Of a stretch of 64,000 nt of DNA, positions 38,516-47,277 are shown in pieces. Within the stretch, counting starts at the first letter, position 1; each line of letters starts with the position of its first letter. Location of the stretch: the NCBI RefSeq assembly GCF_019904295.1, contig NZ_CP065359.1, positions 1-64,000 of the forward strand. Reading direction: 5' to 3'. The notes under the pieces are model-generated. The model was not told the origin of the DNA. It saw only the letters and a program-made list of their open reading frames with translations, and ran no database searches. Both the position numbers and the translations under genes were made by a program. The DNA is from Ruegeria sp. SCSIO 43209. GTDB taxonomy: Bacteria; Pseudomonadota; Alphaproteobacteria; Rhodobacterales; Rhodobacteraceae.

Positions 38516-39153
38516 GTTCTAAAGAACAGGCGCTGCGAAAGCAGATGTCGGACCTGTGTGCATCGCTGTTTGCGCGCGGATTTTCCGTCGGCACTGCTGG
38601 CAACGTCTCTGCGCGTCTGCACGACGGCATCCTCATGACACCAACCAATTCCACCTTGGGCGATATCGACCCCGAGCGCATCGCTAAGATTGATTTGGAT
38701 GGCAACCACGTCTCCGGCGACAAGCCGACCAAGGAGGTCTTTCTGCATCAAGCCTTCTATGAGACGAGGCCACAAGCTGGTGCAGTGGTGCATCTGCATT
38801 CGACCTGGGCCACTGCACTGTCGTGTCTGGAAGACACCGATCCAGACGACTGTATTCCACCGCTTACGCCATATGTGGTTATGCGTGTCGGCACAGTCAA
38901 ACTGGTTCCATACGTCAAGCCGGGCGACCCGACGTCCGGTGATTTGATCCGTGAACTGGACGGCAATTATAGTGCTGTTCTGCTGGCCAATCACGGACCC
39001 GTCGTATCGGGAAAGGACCTCTTCTCAGCGATCTGTGCGGCAGAAGAGTTAGAAGAAACAGCCAAGCTGCTCGTGACACTGCGCGGCCTGCCAACCCGCC
39101 TACTGGATGCAGAACAAGTCGCAGAACTCAAAGAGACTTTCGGAAGGATTTGA
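38512..39153 (+). CDS. otnC: Class II aldolase-fold protein (OtnC-like decarboxylase)
   Basis: A 213-residue AraD/FucA-fold protein: GTAGNVSAR, TPTNSTLGDIDPERI, a zinc-binding HLHS with catalytic-region KEVFLHQAFYETRP, and LLANHGPVVSG with another zinc His. OtnC decarboxylates 3-oxo-tetronate 4-phosphate to dihydroxyacetone phosphate. ATGA overlap with otnK. It is the last gene of the plus-strand operon; 22 bp after its stop the IS-like repeats start. Confidence 0.84.
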   Translation: MSSKEQALRKQMSDLCASLFARGFSVGTAGNVSARLHDGILMTPTNSTLGDIDPERIAKIDLDGNHVSGDKPTKEVFLHQAFYETRPQAGAVVHLHSTWATALSCLEDTDPDDCIPPLTPYVVMRVGTVKLVPYVKPGDPTSGDLIRELDGNYSAVLLANHGPVVSGKDLFSAICAAEELEETAKLLVTLRGLPTRLLDAEQVAELKETFGRI

Positions 39154-39174
39154 TCTGGCACCAAAATGGTGCGT

Positions 39175-39216
39175 GTGCAAACTATCGGGCAAATCGTGCA
39201 AAGTTATCCGGTGACT
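39175..39216 (+). repeat. 21-bp tandem repeats, second copy of a probable IS end
   Basis: Two adjacent 21-bp units, GTGCAAACTATCGGGCAAAT(C) (39175-39195) and GTGCAAAGTTATCCGGTGAC(T) (39196-39216), match the repeats at 13831-13872 (first unit differs at a few bases). They stand between the otnC end and a decayed Hint-domain gene, as if an element had cut the latter. No transposase is left. Confidence 0.6.
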
Positions 39217-39711
39217 TACCTCAGCAGATCTCAAGCGATACAACCCAGCAAACGATTGGCGGAGAACGAGTTTTTTATAAGGCCACGTTCACCACTATAG
39301 ACGGTACTGATAACTATGTCCTCTACCCTTTAGAGGTATCGACGACAGCGGGTGACTATTATGGCGGGGCAAGTAGCTGGTTCTTTTCGACGACCGGGCC
39401 TTGCTAGAAGGCGTTCCGCTTGCATTAGCCAGCATAAGCACAAACAATCCGAACAAGATGAATTACGTATGCTTTGTCGATGGAACGCAATCGAAACAGC
39501 CACAAGTAGCGTAATTGTTGAAGGCCTCTCAGGCGGTGATGAGATGATCCAGGCGGATGGGAGACCAGTTAAGATTTGATGGGTTGGCGCTCATGATGTG
39601 AGCCTTGCAGAATGCCTTGCAAATCAGAAGCTTTGGCCTGTGAAGACTGATATGAATGCGCTTGGACGCGGAATCCCGAATTGTGATCTCTTTGTCTCGC
39701 AACAACACTAA
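39217..39711 (+). pseudogene. Decayed Hint-domain protein gene
   Basis: Remnant of a protein with a C-terminal Hedgehog/intein (Hint) domain. The pieces lie in different frames: a beta-rich stretch to STTGP (about 39400), then LLEGVPLALAS...YVCFVDGTQ, then (new frame from about 39493) IETATSSVIVEGLSGGDEMI and DGRPVKI, an in-frame TGA at 39577-39579 (likely an old CGA), then WVGAHDVSLAECLANQK and GRGIPNCDLFVSQQH. The Cys-Phe-Val-x-Gly-Thr start and SQQH end are typical. At least two frameshifts and one stop; the 5' part is missing, cut by the IS-like repeats. The following 200 bp to 39908 hold nothing recognised. Confidence 0.72.
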
Positions 39712-39908
39712 GTTTCTAGCGGCCAAAACGGACTTTCGCCGCGGTGGAACGAATGTCGGTTTTTTGGATTTCAGAAACTTAATGAGCGCTGATCTCCCGC
39801 GGTTTTTTCCCCTTGTTTATGCTGTGTTTGCCTTAGTAATTGGACTTTTTTTGAACCAGTGGTAAGTTCATTGTTGACAATTTTGGACTCCATTTTACAG
39901 AATCGGCC

Positions 39909-40940
39909 ATGATCCATCCAATTGATCGCACGCTAGATATCGTTGTCCTGGTGAGTCCGCATTTCAATGTTTCGGCGACTACGTCTTTCGTGGATCCTTT
40001 CAGAATAGCCAATTACCTGACAGGTTCGGCTCGATTTTCTTGGACCTATGTCTCGGACCTCGGTGGACCAGTTGAGTCTAGTAGCGGCCTAGTCGTTGAC
40101 ACTGCCCCATTGGCGGCCGTGACTGGGCGCAAGCCCTGGCTGGTTCTGGTGAGTACAAGTTGGTCACCTGAACGTCACGGAACATCTCAGTTTAAGGTGG
40201 CCCTTCAGAAGTGGGAGGCGTGCGGGGCAATCGTTGGCGGCTTGGATACTGGTGCGATTGTTCTTGCGGCTGCTGGACTGCTTAAAGGCAAGACAGCGAC
40301 GGTTCACTATGAGCACATCGATGCCTTTGCTGAAATGGCCCATGATACCACAGTGTCAGAGAACATGATTGTTATGGATGGAAAGATGTTCACTTGTTGC
40401 GGGGGTTCCGCAGCGACCGATCTGGGTTTGCGGTTTGTGCACTCTGTCGATGGCGAGAGTATCGCCAATGCATCTGCGCGATATCTTTTTCATCACAATG
40501 TACGCGGTGAGGGCCAATCACAGAACCCCAAAGACGTGGAGCCACTGGGGTATGTCACCTCTGGGGTGGTAAGGGACGCGATCGACTTGATGGAGGCGCA
40601 TTTGGAAGCCACTTTGTCGATCCCTGAAATATCAGCGAGGTTGAAGATTTCGCAACGACAACTTAGCAGATTGTTTCAGCAATATGTCCAGAAGTCGCCG
40701 ATCGAGTACTACCGTGACATACGCCTTGATCGCGCGCGTGGACTAGTAACCCAAACAGAGCTGAAATTCAGCGAGATTGCAGAAGCCTCAGGATTTAACG
40801 GGCAAGTTCATTTCAGCCGGGCATATCGAAGCCGTTTTGGCCTCACACCAACTGCAGACCGTATTGAAGGCCGCACGCCATTCGAGTTCCGCGCTTGGCC
40901 AATGTTCAAGCCAGATATTAAGTCCGAAGGTGTTGGGTAG
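39909..40940 (+). CDS. GlxA-family AraC-type transcriptional regulator (CdhR-like)
   Basis: A 343-residue regulator: an N-terminal DJ-1/PfpI-like domain (VVLVSPHFNVSAT, GGLDTGAIVLAAAGLL) and a C-terminal AraC HTH (SIPEISARLKISQRQLSRLFQQ, then FSEIAEASGFNGQVHFSRAYR). In Pseudomonas, CdhR of this family activates carnitine dehydrogenase genes; here the gene is convergent with, and overlaps by 23 bp, a carnitine-dehydrogenase-like gene, so it probably activates the operon at 40918-48395. Confidence 0.86.
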   Translation: MIHPIDRTLDIVVLVSPHFNVSATTSFVDPFRIANYLTGSARFSWTYVSDLGGPVESSSGLVVDTAPLAAVTGRKPWLVLVSTSWSPERHGTSQFKVALQKWEACGAIVGGLDTGAIVLAAAGLLKGKTATVHYEHIDAFAEMAHDTTVSENMIVMDGKMFTCCGGSAATDLGLRFVHSVDGESIANASARYLFHHNVRGEGQSQNPKDVEPLGYVTSGVVRDAIDLMEAHLEATLSIPEISARLKISQRQLSRLFQQYVQKSPIEYYRDIRLDRARGLVTQTELKFSEIAEASGFNGQVHFSRAYRSRFGLTPTADRIEGRTPFEFRAWPMFKPDIKSEGVG

Positions 40941-41850
40941 CTTTTTGCATCGCCATAAGCATCTTGTCGCGTTGCGCTGATAACTCTTCGGTACTTTGCC
41001 CCTGAGTTTGATCGTTAATGCCATCGACCAGTTTATTGATGACATCCTCATCAAGACGAGGGTTGCCCAGGTCGTCCCACCAGCCATTGAATGTATCCTT
41101 GAAATGGTCACAGAAGGCCCGCAGACCGCCGTCGCCTGCACCCAGGTGGAAAAGCGTCGTCGGACCCATCGCGGCCCACCGCAATCCGGGGCCGGCCCAC
41201 ATCGCTTTATCGATGTCTTCGACACTGGCAACGCCTTCAATCGCCATATGGACGGCCTCGCGCCATACTGCAGCTTGTAAGCGGTTTGCGACGTGTCCGG
41301 GCATGCCCTTCTTGATCCGGATCGTGACTTTGCCCAGGTCTTCGTAGAACGTCTCTGTTCGGTTCAGAACATCTGAACCGGTGGCGTCGTTCGCCGTCAA
41401 CTCGACCAGCGGAATGAGATGTGGCGGGTTGAACGGATGACCTAAGATGAGCTTACTCGGATCGCGCCATCCCTGTTGGAGAGCCTCGAGTGTTAGGCCG
41501 GATGTTGAGCTTGAAACTATTGCATCAGCGCTCAACTCTGGCTCAACTTCCGCATAGGTGGAATGTTTGATCGGCAACCGCTCGGGCACATTCTCCTGAA
41601 TGAACTGCGCGTTTCGCACGGCCTCAGCTGCGGTCGGTGCGAAGGTGATCGCATCTCGGGTGGCGTGGCCAACTTGGCCCAATTCTTCCAACGCAGGCCA
41701 CGCCTTTTCAATGTATTTACGGACGGATGCTTCAGCGTTCGGATCGGGATCAAATACGGTCACACTGCGACCCGACGCGAGGAACAGCGCTGCCCAGCTT
41801 GCCCCGATGACACCGGCTCCGAGAATGGCGGTTCTTTCGATTTCCGACAT
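40918..41850 (-). CDS. L-carnitine 3-dehydrogenase-like protein
   Basis: A 310-residue NAD-dependent 3-hydroxyacyl-CoA-dehydrogenase-fold enzyme. Rossmann motif GAGVIG at residues 11-16; catalytic region SSSTSGLT and GHPFNPPHLIPLVE. Family members of this length oxidise carnitine to 3-dehydrocarnitine. It is the last gene of the operon, its ATG overlapping the upstream TGA (TGATG). Alternative: another beta-hydroxy acid dehydrogenase. Confidence 0.82.
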   Translation of the reverse strand: MSEIERTAILGAGVIGASWAALFLASGRSVTVFDPDPNAEASVRKYIEKAWPALEELGQVGHATRDAITFAPTAAEAVRNAQFIQENVPERLPIKHSTYAEVEPELSADAIVSSSTSGLTLEALQQGWRDPSKLILGHPFNPPHLIPLVELTANDATGSDVLNRTETFYEDLGKVTIRIKKGMPGHVANRLQAAVWREAVHMAIEGVASVEDIDKAMWAGPGLRWAAMGPTTLFHLGAGDGGLRAFCDHFKDTFNGWWDDLGNPRLDEDVINKLVDGINDQTQGQSTEELSAQRDKMLMAMQKATQHLRT

Positions 41851-42590
41851 CAGAACAGTCCCGGATTCAGGGGGGAGGCCGCAGTCATACCACCGTCTAC
41901 AGTGAACAGTTGGCCAGTCGCAAAAGACGACTCGTCAGAAGCTAGCCAAACAGCCATCGCAGCAATGTCTGCGGGCTTACCAAAGCGTTTGACCGCATGG
42001 CGTGCCAGCGCGTCTGATCTAGCCTTTTCTGGGTCATGGGCGAGTTCGAATGCTGCGTCCAGCATGCCCGTCTCAATCCATCCCGGGCAGATTGCATTGC
42101 AGCGCACCGCAGGTCCATGGTCCACCGCGATAGAGCGTGTAAGCCCATGCACAAACGCTTTTGAAGCATTGTAGAGCGCCATCGATGGGTCAGCGGCATT
42201 GCCCGAGATCGAACCAATGTTGATGATCGAACCACCCTGAGACATTTTCGGAATAAAGGCGCGGCAACAGTTAAAAACGCCTCGTGCGTTTACTCCCATC
42301 ACCAAATCCCAATCCGCGTCTGTGCTTTCGGTCACTGTTTTTTCGACCTGAACGCCGGCGTTGTTTACCAGGATATCTACCAGGCCGATTGTTCGGGCAG
42401 TACGTGCAACCGCTTCGGGATTGGATACATCCAGCGTGTACCAGGTTACTTGATCCGGTAGAGCATCTGGTTGAGGGCCGCGCCCGCAGGTGGCGACAGC
42501 CGCACCTTCGGCTGCGAAGGCCTCAACGATGCCGCGACCAATGCCCTGTTTGCCGCCTGTAACAAAGGCGCGTTTTCCCGCTAACCGCAT
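41850..42590 (-). CDS. Short-chain dehydrogenase/reductase
   Basis: A 246-residue classical SDR: cofactor motif TGGKQGIGRG, NNAG at the strand-4 position, active Ser-Tyr-Lys with YNASK and catalytic region SIINIGSISG. The frame opens far upstream; the ATG at 42590, with GGTGG and a TGATG overlap with the ALDH stop, is chosen. It presumably oxidises a hydroxy intermediate of the pathway. Confidence 0.87.
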   Translation of the reverse strand: MRLAGKRAFVTGGKQGIGRGIVEAFAAEGAAVATCGRGPQPDALPDQVTWYTLDVSNPEAVARTARTIGLVDILVNNAGVQVEKTVTESTDADWDLVMGVNARGVFNCCRAFIPKMSQGGSIINIGSISGNAADPSMALYNASKAFVHGLTRSIAVDHGPAVRCNAICPGWIETGMLDAAFELAHDPEKARSDALARHAVKRFGKPADIAAMAVWLASDESSFATGQLFTVDGGMTAASPLNPGLF

Positions 42591-44008
42591 CAATGTGCCA
42601 CCATAACGTGACGGACTGCGGTGTAAGCATCCAGCGCATAGACAGACATATCGCTGCCCGTGCCCGAGCCCTTCATCGCGGCCCATGGCATCTCGGGGGT
42701 CGCAACCCCATGCGTGTTTACCCAGGTGAATCCATAGCGCAACTTGGACGTCATTTGCATTGCTCTCCCAACATCTCGTGTCCAAACCGATGAGGCCAAC
42801 CCGTAAGGTCCGTTGTTGGCGATCTTCAACGCATGTTCTGCCTCAGAAAACCGAGAGACAGTTACAACGGGTCCAAAAACCTCATTGCAGGCAATCTCTG
42901 CAGTGTTGTCGACATTTGCGATGACTGTCGGCTGGTAGAAAAAGCCGTCTTCTTCGCCAGACACCCCACCGGAAACGATTTCAGAGCTGCTGCGCGCGCG
43001 ATCCACAAAACCCGCTACACGATCCCGCTGTGTCGCAGAGACAAGCGGGCCCATTTCCGTTCCTTGAGCTTTCGGTGCACCGATCTGGATCTGGCCAACC
43101 TGATCGGCAATCGCGGCCACAAGTTTGTCGTAAACTCTGTCTGCAACCATCACGCGGCAAGGCTGTGCGCAGTCCTGACCGGCATTGAAGTAGCTGCCAT
43201 ATCGGATCGTCTCGGCCACAGCATCGAGATCAGCATCATCAAAGACAATGACTGGCGCCTTGCCGCCCAATTCCAGATGAACGTGTTTAATTTTCTGGGA
43301 AGCAGCCCGCATTGCAGCCATGCCTGTCGCCGGAGAACCCGTAACACTGATCCCTTCCATCTGTGGGCTGTTCATCAGGGCATTCCCCACGCCGGGCCCG
43401 CGACCATGGATCACGTTAAGCACGCCTTTTGGCAGAACATCTTGTAACAGTTCTGCAAGTCGCAGAGTAGATAGCGGCGTGATCTCGGACGGTTTCAACA
43501 CCACCGAACATCCTGCCGCAATTGGTGCAGCAATCTTCCAGGACGCCATCATCAGCGGGTAGTTCCAAGGGGCGATGGCGGCGACAGGGCCAATGGGGTC
43601 GCGCCGGATCATCGACGTATGACCCGCGACATACTCTCCAGAGGCAGACCCCATCATGGTGCGCGCAGCCCCGGCGAAAAAGTGAAAGACATCAATCGTC
43701 AGCGGCATTTCATCATCATGAGCCGATGGCCAGGGTTTTCCCACATCTAGGCTCTCAAGTTCTGCCAACTCCTGGCTGTTCGCCTCGATAACATCAGCTA
43801 TCTGAAGCAAGATTGTAGCGCGTTCTGCAGGGGTCGTAACCGAAAAGGTCTCAAATGCCTCTGCTGAGCCGCGCACCGCCGCCTCGATCTGTGCATCGCT
43901 GGCTTCTTTTGCGGTACCAATAACCTCTCCTGTTGCAGGGTTCAGGATGTTCAAGGCGTCGCCGGTGCCTTCAACCATTTCGCCGTTGATCAACATGTTC
44001 GTCTGCAT
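42590..44008 (-). CDS. Aldehyde dehydrogenase (betaine-aldehyde type)
   Basis: A 472-residue NAD(P)-dependent ALDH with IAPWNYPL, the catalytic Glu in LELGGKAP and catalytic Cys in AGQDCAQPC. The region is close to 4-trimethylaminobutyraldehyde, betaine-aldehyde or gamma-aminobutyraldehyde dehydrogenases. ATG 44008 has GAGGAG; an in-frame ATG at 44029 would overlap the BKACE stop. Specificity for a trimethylammonio aldehyde is inferred from context. Confidence 0.88.
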   Translation of the reverse strand: MQTNMLINGEMVEGTGDALNILNPATGEVIGTAKEASDAQIEAAVRGSAEAFETFSVTTPAERATILLQIADVIEANSQELAELESLDVGKPWPSAHDDEMPLTIDVFHFFAGAARTMMGSASGEYVAGHTSMIRRDPIGPVAAIAPWNYPLMMASWKIAAPIAAGCSVVLKPSEITPLSTLRLAELLQDVLPKGVLNVIHGRGPGVGNALMNSPQMEGISVTGSPATGMAAMRAASQKIKHVHLELGGKAPVIVFDDADLDAVAETIRYGSYFNAGQDCAQPCRVMVADRVYDKLVAAIADQVGQIQIGAPKAQGTEMGPLVSATQRDRVAGFVDRARSSSEIVSGGVSGEEDGFFYQPTVIANVDNTAEIACNEVFGPVVTVSRFSEAEHALKIANNGPYGLASSVWTRDVGRAMQMTSKLRYGFTWVNTHGVATPEMPWAAMKGSGTGSDMSVYALDAYTAVRHVMVAH

Positions 44009-44018
44009 ATGCGTCTCC

Positions 44019-44951
44019 TCAGAAGCCAACCTGATCGCCGCCTTTTAGTGCGAGCCGCATGCGCGCTTCTGCTGGCGTCGCGACCGTAAGGCCAAGGTTT
44101 TCAACGATTGATCGGATGCGCGTGACCTGTTCCGCGTTAGATTTTGCCAACTCACCCTTGCCGATGAACAGGCTGTCTTCGAGACCGACACGCAGGTTAC
44201 CGCCCCGCATGGCGCTTTGGGTCGCAAATGGCATTTGGTGACGACCAGCGGCAAGGACCGACCATTCGTAATTCTCTGCTCCGAACAGCTTATCGGCTGT
44301 GTTGTGCATGTGGGTCAGATGGTCGGCATCTGCGCCAACGCCACCCAAGATGCCAAATACCATCTGAATGAAAAATGGCGGTTTGATCAGGCCCTGATCC
44401 ACGAACCATTTGACGTTGTAGAGATGTCCAAGATCATAGCATTCGAACTCGAACTTGGTGCCGTGATCTCCACCAAGTTTTTCGATGGCGTAACGAATTG
44501 TTTTGAAAGTGTTGGGAAAGATAAAGTCTTCCGTCATCTCCAAAAATGGTCGTTCCCAGTCGTGCAGAAACTCGGTGTATTTCTGCAGCATCGGAAAGAT
44601 ACCAAAGTTCATGGATCCCATGTTGAGCGATGCCATCTCTGGGCTGGTAGATGTCGCCGCCCGCAGCCGCTCATCCATCGTCATCCCCAAGCCGCCGCCG
44701 GTCGAGACATTCATCACAACATCGGTGGACTGCTTGATTACGGGTAGAAACTGCTTGAACAGCTCAGGTCGGGGATCGGGTTTTCCTGTCTCCGGGTGCC
44801 GTGCGTGCAGGTGAATGATTGATGCCCCTGCCTGGGCCGCCTCAATACTGGCCGTCGCAATCTCGGCCGGTGTAATCGGCAGATGCGGAGACATTGACGG
44901 CGTATGGATGCCTCCGGTCGGCGCGCAAGTGATAATGACTGGCTTGGGCAT
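44019..44951 (-). CDS. Beta-keto acid cleavage enzyme (BKACE, DUF849)
   Basis: A 310-residue TIM-barrel lyase that condenses a beta-keto acid with acetyl-CoA, giving acetoacetate and a new CoA ester. It has the zinc motif HLHA (H47, H49) and the conserved opening [13 protein letters not shown], and [12 protein letters not shown]. BKACEs next to carnitine dehydrogenase cleave dehydrocarnitine to betainyl-CoA. ATG 44951 overlaps the upstream TGA (TGATG). The specific substrate is inferred. Confidence 0.87.
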   Translation of the reverse strand: MPKPVIITCAPTGGIHTPSMSPHLPITPAEIATASIEAAQAGASIIHLHARHPETGKPDPRPELFKQFLPVIKQSTDVVMNVSTGGGLGMTMDERLRAATSTSPEMASLNMGSMNFGIFPMLQKYTEFLHDWERPFLEMTEDFIFPNTFKTIRYAIEKLGGDHGTKFEFECYDLGHLYNVKWFVDQGLIKPPFFIQMVFGILGGVGADADHLTHMHNTADKLFGAENYEWSVLAAGRHQMPFATQSAMRGGNLRVGLEDSLFIGKGELAKSNAEQVTRIRSIVENLGLTVATPAEARMRLALKGGDQVGF

Positions 44952-45745
44952 CAGAGCTTCATCTGCTGCACTTGTGCAGACAGCCCCCCGTCCAGAACCC
45001 ACAACTGGCCAGAGGCATAGCGCGCCTCGTCCGAGGCAAGCCAGTTGACCAAATTTGCAATATCCTCGGGCGTCCCGTAGGTCCGCATTGGATGAACATC
45101 GCGCACGGCCTTTTGCAGCGTTTCAATGTTGCCACCTCCTCCGCCGGATCCATCGCCGTTGAAGAAGCTCTGCAGCATTGGAGTGTCGATATAGCCAGGG
45201 CAGATGGCATTCACCCGGATACCTTCTGGGCCATGATCGCAAGCCATTGCGCGGGTCAAAGCGTGAACTGCACCCTTGGTCGCGCAATAGGCCGCAAGCC
45301 CAGGGTCTGCGATGAACCCGTCGTAGGAGCCAAAGTTGATAAGGCTTGCGCTATTCCCTGTCTTCGCCGCTTCGCGCATTAGGGGGAGGGCGTATTTCGA
45401 GGTCAGGAAAGTGCCTGTGGAGTTTACGGCAAAGCTTTGGTTCCATTCCTCCAGCGTAGTCTCCTCAACCGTTTTTTCGATCTCGATCCCCGCCGCGTTC
45501 ACTAGGATGTCCAACTTTCCGTGTGCGGCGCGCACATGATCCATCGCCGCAACCGAGTCTGCTTCTTGAGTCACATCCAGCTTAACAAAATGACTGCCGT
45601 CGTCGTCGTGTTGATCTAACGACCCTTCCGGTGTGAGATCAGCGGCAAATACCGTTGCGCCTTCTCTTAGAAACCGAGCGACAATCGCGCGCCCGATTCC
45701 ACCGCGGGCACCAGTCACGAGAGCAACTTTTCCGTTCAGCATCAT
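44951..45745 (-). CDS. Short-chain dehydrogenase/reductase (second in operon)
   Basis: A 264-residue classical SDR: TGARGGIGRA, NAAG, the SYK residues in SLINFGSYDG and YCATK. A Gly-rich insert (GDGSGGGGGN) stands in the substrate loop. The frame opens well upstream; ATG 45745 (or 45742) with AGGA, 5 bp after the sulfatase stop, fits the operon. Different from the SDR at 41850, so two distinct oxidation steps are implied. Confidence 0.84.
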   Translation of the reverse strand: MMLNGKVALVTGARGGIGRAIVARFLREGATVFAADLTPEGSLDQHDDDGSHFVKLDVTQEADSVAAMDHVRAAHGKLDILVNAAGIEIEKTVEETTLEEWNQSFAVNSTGTFLTSKYALPLMREAAKTGNSASLINFGSYDGFIADPGLAAYCATKGAVHALTRAMACDHGPEGIRVNAICPGYIDTPMLQSFFNGDGSGGGGGNIETLQKAVRDVHPMRTYGTPEDIANLVNWLASDEARYASGQLWVLDGGLSAQVQQMKL

Positions 45746-45750
45746 TGGTT

Positions 45751-47277
45751 TCAATCCTTCAATGGCGGATAGCGGTAGCGGCGTGCAGCCACTGTCCAAT
45801 CCATATTGTTGCGTACATACTGCTGACTTGCATCGGACGGCGGGTTGTAGTCCCAAGGCTCGCTGGCACCGGCCTCCATCGCGGCATGTAATGCACGGCG
45901 CGATTTTTGCGTGGCGATTATCTTCTTTCGCAAAGCACTGCCGTCCCACCGTTCGGCGACTTCGGCTGCAAAACGAGTTTTCGCGTCGGAGTAGCTTGGG
46001 TCCGAAGCTAAATTCTTCGTTTCCATCGGGTCAGCACTCAGGTCATAGAGCTGCGGTGGGTCGCTATCACAATGAATATATTTTAAGGGCCCGCGCCGGA
46101 TCATGATCACAGGATAGCCCGTCATCTCGGCACAATATTCTCCGATCGCCTCATCAACTGGATCTTCTTCACCCCGAGCCAAAGGCATAAGGCTACGACC
46201 GTCGATCGGCTCTCCGATCATCGTCTCATCACCGCCGCCGATGTCGATAAATGTCGGCAACAGATCGACCAGTGACACCGCATTCTGCGCCGTCCCAACC
46301 GCAATGCCCGGCCCGGCCATGACTAACGGAACTCGCGCGGAGTGCTCAAAGAAGTTCATTTTGTACCACAGCCCACGTTCACCCAGCATGTCGCCATGGT
46401 CGGCTGTGACAATCACAATGGTGCTGTCCAACTCGCCCGTTTCTTCGAGGGTTTGAACCAGCTCTCCGATTTTGCTGTCGAAGTAACTGACGTTTGCCAG
46501 GTAGGCATGGCGCGCGCGCAGGATTACTTCCTCGGTCAGTGGCACATAAGACGCTTCGATCCCATCCAATAAACGTCGTGAAAAGGGGTCTTGATCCTCC
46601 AACGCGGGCACAAACGCGGGCAAGTCAATTTCATCTTCCGCATACAGGTTCCACCATTCTGGTCGGGCTACATATGGATCGTGCGGGTGAATGAAGCTTG
46701 CAACCATCGCAAAAGGCGCGTCATTGCCAAGCGCTTTGTCTCGGGCCGCATCGAACAGCCAGCGTTTGGCAGCAAAACCGACCTCGTCGTCATAGTCGAT
46801 CTGGAAAGTCGCGTGGGCAACGCCGCTTTCCTTCACCGTTTGCATGTTGTGATACCACTTGTCGATCCGCTCGTCCGGGACCTCCCAATCCGGGGTCCAC
46901 GCGAAATCAGCAGGATAGATGTCGGTTGTCACACGATCCTCAAATCCATGCATCTGATCCGGTCCGACAAAATGCATCTTGCCTGCCAAACATGTACGAT
47001 AGCCCAGCGATTTCAGATAATGCGCAAATGTCGGCACCGAAGCCTTGAACTCGGATGCATTGTCGTAAGCTGCGATGCGACTGATGTGCTGACCCGACAT
47101 AAAGGAAAACCGTGAAGGCGCACAGAGAGGGGAATTGCAGTAAGCTGCATCGAAGCGCATGCCGCGCGCGGCCAACGCGTCAAGATGTGGCGTCTTGGCG
47201 ACCTTATGCCCGTACGCCCCTGTGAAATGCGGAGCCAATTGGTCCGCCATGACCACAAGGATGTTTGGCCGCGTCAC
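45751..47277 (-). CDS. Choline-sulfatase-like type I sulfatase
   Basis: A 508-residue alkaline-phosphatase-fold sulfatase with no signal peptide, so cytoplasmic. The formylglycine motif is LCAPSR (C52, P54, S55, R56); metal ligands are at VVMADQL (D12) and VTADHGDMLG. The C-terminal tail (EPWDYNPPSDASQQYVRNN) is the type seen in choline sulfatases. In this operon there are no betA/betB/betI genes, so the substrate may be a different sulfate ester of a quaternary amine. It overlaps the Rieske gene by 4 bp. Confidence 0.87.
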   Translation of the reverse strand: MTRPNILVVMADQLAPHFTGAYGHKVAKTPHLDALAARGMRFDAAYCNSPLCAPSRFSFMSGQHISRIAAYDNASEFKASVPTFAHYLKSLGYRTCLAGKMHFVGPDQMHGFEDRVTTDIYPADFAWTPDWEVPDERIDKWYHNMQTVKESGVAHATFQIDYDDEVGFAAKRWLFDAARDKALGNDAPFAMVASFIHPHDPYVARPEWWNLYAEDEIDLPAFVPALEDQDPFSRRLLDGIEASYVPLTEEVILRARHAYLANVSYFDSKIGELVQTLEETGELDSTIVIVTADHGDMLGERGLWYKMNFFEHSARVPLVMAGPGIAVGTAQNAVSLVDLLPTFIDIGGGDETMIGEPIDGRSLMPLARGEEDPVDEAIGEYCAEMTGYPVIMIRRGPLKYIHCDSDPPQLYDLSADPMETKNLASDPSYSDAKTRFAAEVAERWDGSALRKKIIATQKSRRALHAAMEAGASEPWDYNPPSDASQQYVRNNMDWTVAARRYRYPPLKD

